Of a stretch of 64,000 nucleotides of DNA, positions 63,561-64,000 are shown piece by piece. The notes under the pieces are model-generated. The model was not told the origin of the DNA and made no database searches. It saw only the letters and a program-made list of their open reading frames with translations. The stretch's first letter is position 1, and each line of letters opens with the position of its first letter. Origin of the DNA: Bacillus sp. V3B (GTDB lineage: Bacteria; Bacillota; Bacilli; Bacillales; Cytobacillaceae); NCBI RefSeq assembly GCF_024494465.1, contig NZ_JAETXM010000018.1:1-64000 (forward strand), written 5' to 3'. Made by a program: the position numbers and the translations under genes.

Positions 63561-63889
63561 GCGTTCAGAGCCTCCTTGATCGAATCTCTTGTAATTTTCC
63601 AATGAGAAGTATTCCAAGAAACTTTCCCATCATCAAATAGCAAGATTTGTGGAGATTCATGTTTAATTTCAAATTCTTCAGCAATATGATTTGATACAGG
63701 TCGATCTTCTATTACCAAGACCATTGCAGCAGAAGTAGTTTCATTTTCATTAACAAATGATTGAAATTCTTCATTCGCTTTGGCACTGATTGGGCAAGTT
63801 GTGCTATGTTTTAATAGCAAATGTTTCCCAGGTTGTTGAACAAATTCATTTAATTCTTCAATACTTTTAAGTTGTTTTATTGACATCAT
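63557..63889 (-). CDS. ytxJ: Bacillithiol system protein, YtxJ-like
   Basis: A protein of about 110 residues with a thioredoxin fold and the family motif KHSTTCPISAKANEEF, where a single cysteine (CPIS) replaces the CxxC pair. YtxJ proteins are proposed to reduce bacillithiol-protein mixed disulfides, like monothiol glutaredoxins. The start is at the ATG ATG at 63886-63889, after AGGATGGTG. It is cotranscribed with the glutaredoxin-like gene. Confidence 0.85.
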   Translation of the reverse strand: MMSIKQLKSIEELNEFVQQPGKHLLLKHSTTCPISAKANEEFQSFVNENETTSAAMVLVIEDRPVSNHIAEEFEIKHESPQILLFDDGKVSWNTSHWKITRDSIKEALNA

Positions 63890-64000
63890 CTGCACCATCC
63901 TGCTTTTCAATATAATATTTTCGTTCATAAATTTATCATAATGGAAGATACTTTACTAATGATGTGACTCGTCCACATAGGAACAACCCTATTAACAAAA

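Noticed and set aside
58110-64000. Prophage or integrative element right of the kamA break
   Set aside because: No integrase, structural, replication or conjugation gene is visible, and the ycn copper operon looks like ordinary chromosome.

Overview
The window looks like a chromosome segment of an endospore-forming member of the Bacillaceae. It is AT-rich, genes have strong AGGAGG-type ribosome binding sites, and the content is typical of the group: SspH, Spo0E-like, Spo0M and SpoVS sporulation proteins, a YtxJ bacillithiol-system protein, CshA with two cold-shock proteins, an RNase J, CidAB with a LysR regulator, TPP and FMN riboswitches, and the copper genes ycnK-ycnJ-ycnI. The block from about 48.7 to 58.1 kb (ctpA, yodJ-like, deoD, yodL, yozD, yodN, yozE, yokU, end of kamA) follows the Bacillus subtilis yod/yoz gene order as I know it, with small insertions. 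I cannot name the species.

Layout. 0-3.3 kb: a GntR-controlled ABC transporter operon running into a paired small-multidrug-resistance exporter (GdnC/GdnD type) and a tiny lipoprotein. 3.6-8.5 kb: sspH, another SMR gene, a nucleotide-sugar epimerase-like protein, a polysaccharide deacetylase, a sirtuin, a frameshifted helix-hairpin-helix gene and a guanylate-kinase-like gene. 8.8-17.3 kb: two UspA proteins, a SulP transporter, an RNase J, a DUF2935 protein, and thiC behind a TPP riboswitch. 17.4-24.3 kb: an internally deleted opuA remnant, a ComEC-like secreted metallo-beta-lactamase protein with DUF3006, several small genes, and a thioredoxin-fold lipoprotein whose frame carries a UGA at the redox site. 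25-33 kb: a Cof phosphatase, cidR-cidA-cidB, the NAD(P)HX repair enzyme, two csp genes and cshA. 34-42.5 kb: glpK, dapF, an EAL-HDOD protein and the riboflavin genes ribE-ribBA-ribH. 43-48.5 kb: a GNAT gene behind an unusual structured leader, a MATE exporter, a spore-type Hsp20-like protein, a YtkA-like lipoprotein and a G3E GTPase. 48.7-58.1 kb: the yod/yoz block, ending in a kamA fragment of about 137 codons. 58.1-64 kb: a SpoVS paralogue, two unknown genes, the ycn copper operon and a redox pair.

The strongest candidate for something new is at 21.9-22.4 kb. One lipoprotein frame is broken only by a UGA placed where a thioredoxin-fold protein has its first redox cysteine (T-Y-T-U-G-T-C). 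A perfect 7-bp stem with a GGTCG loop begins 13 nt after that UGA, which fits the bacterial SECIS description. No selenocysteine machinery is in the window, so a plain nonsense mutation stays open. Other leads are the GNAT leader RNA, which has a tRNA-like T-arm and competing hairpins ending at the ribosome binding site; a basic serine-rich small protein paired with a Ser/Thr kinase; the abrupt kamA junction beside a SpoVS paralogue; two families of dispersed structured repeats; and a 34-bp perfect palindrome holding a consensus CcpA cre.

All calls come from reading the sequence; no database search was possible.
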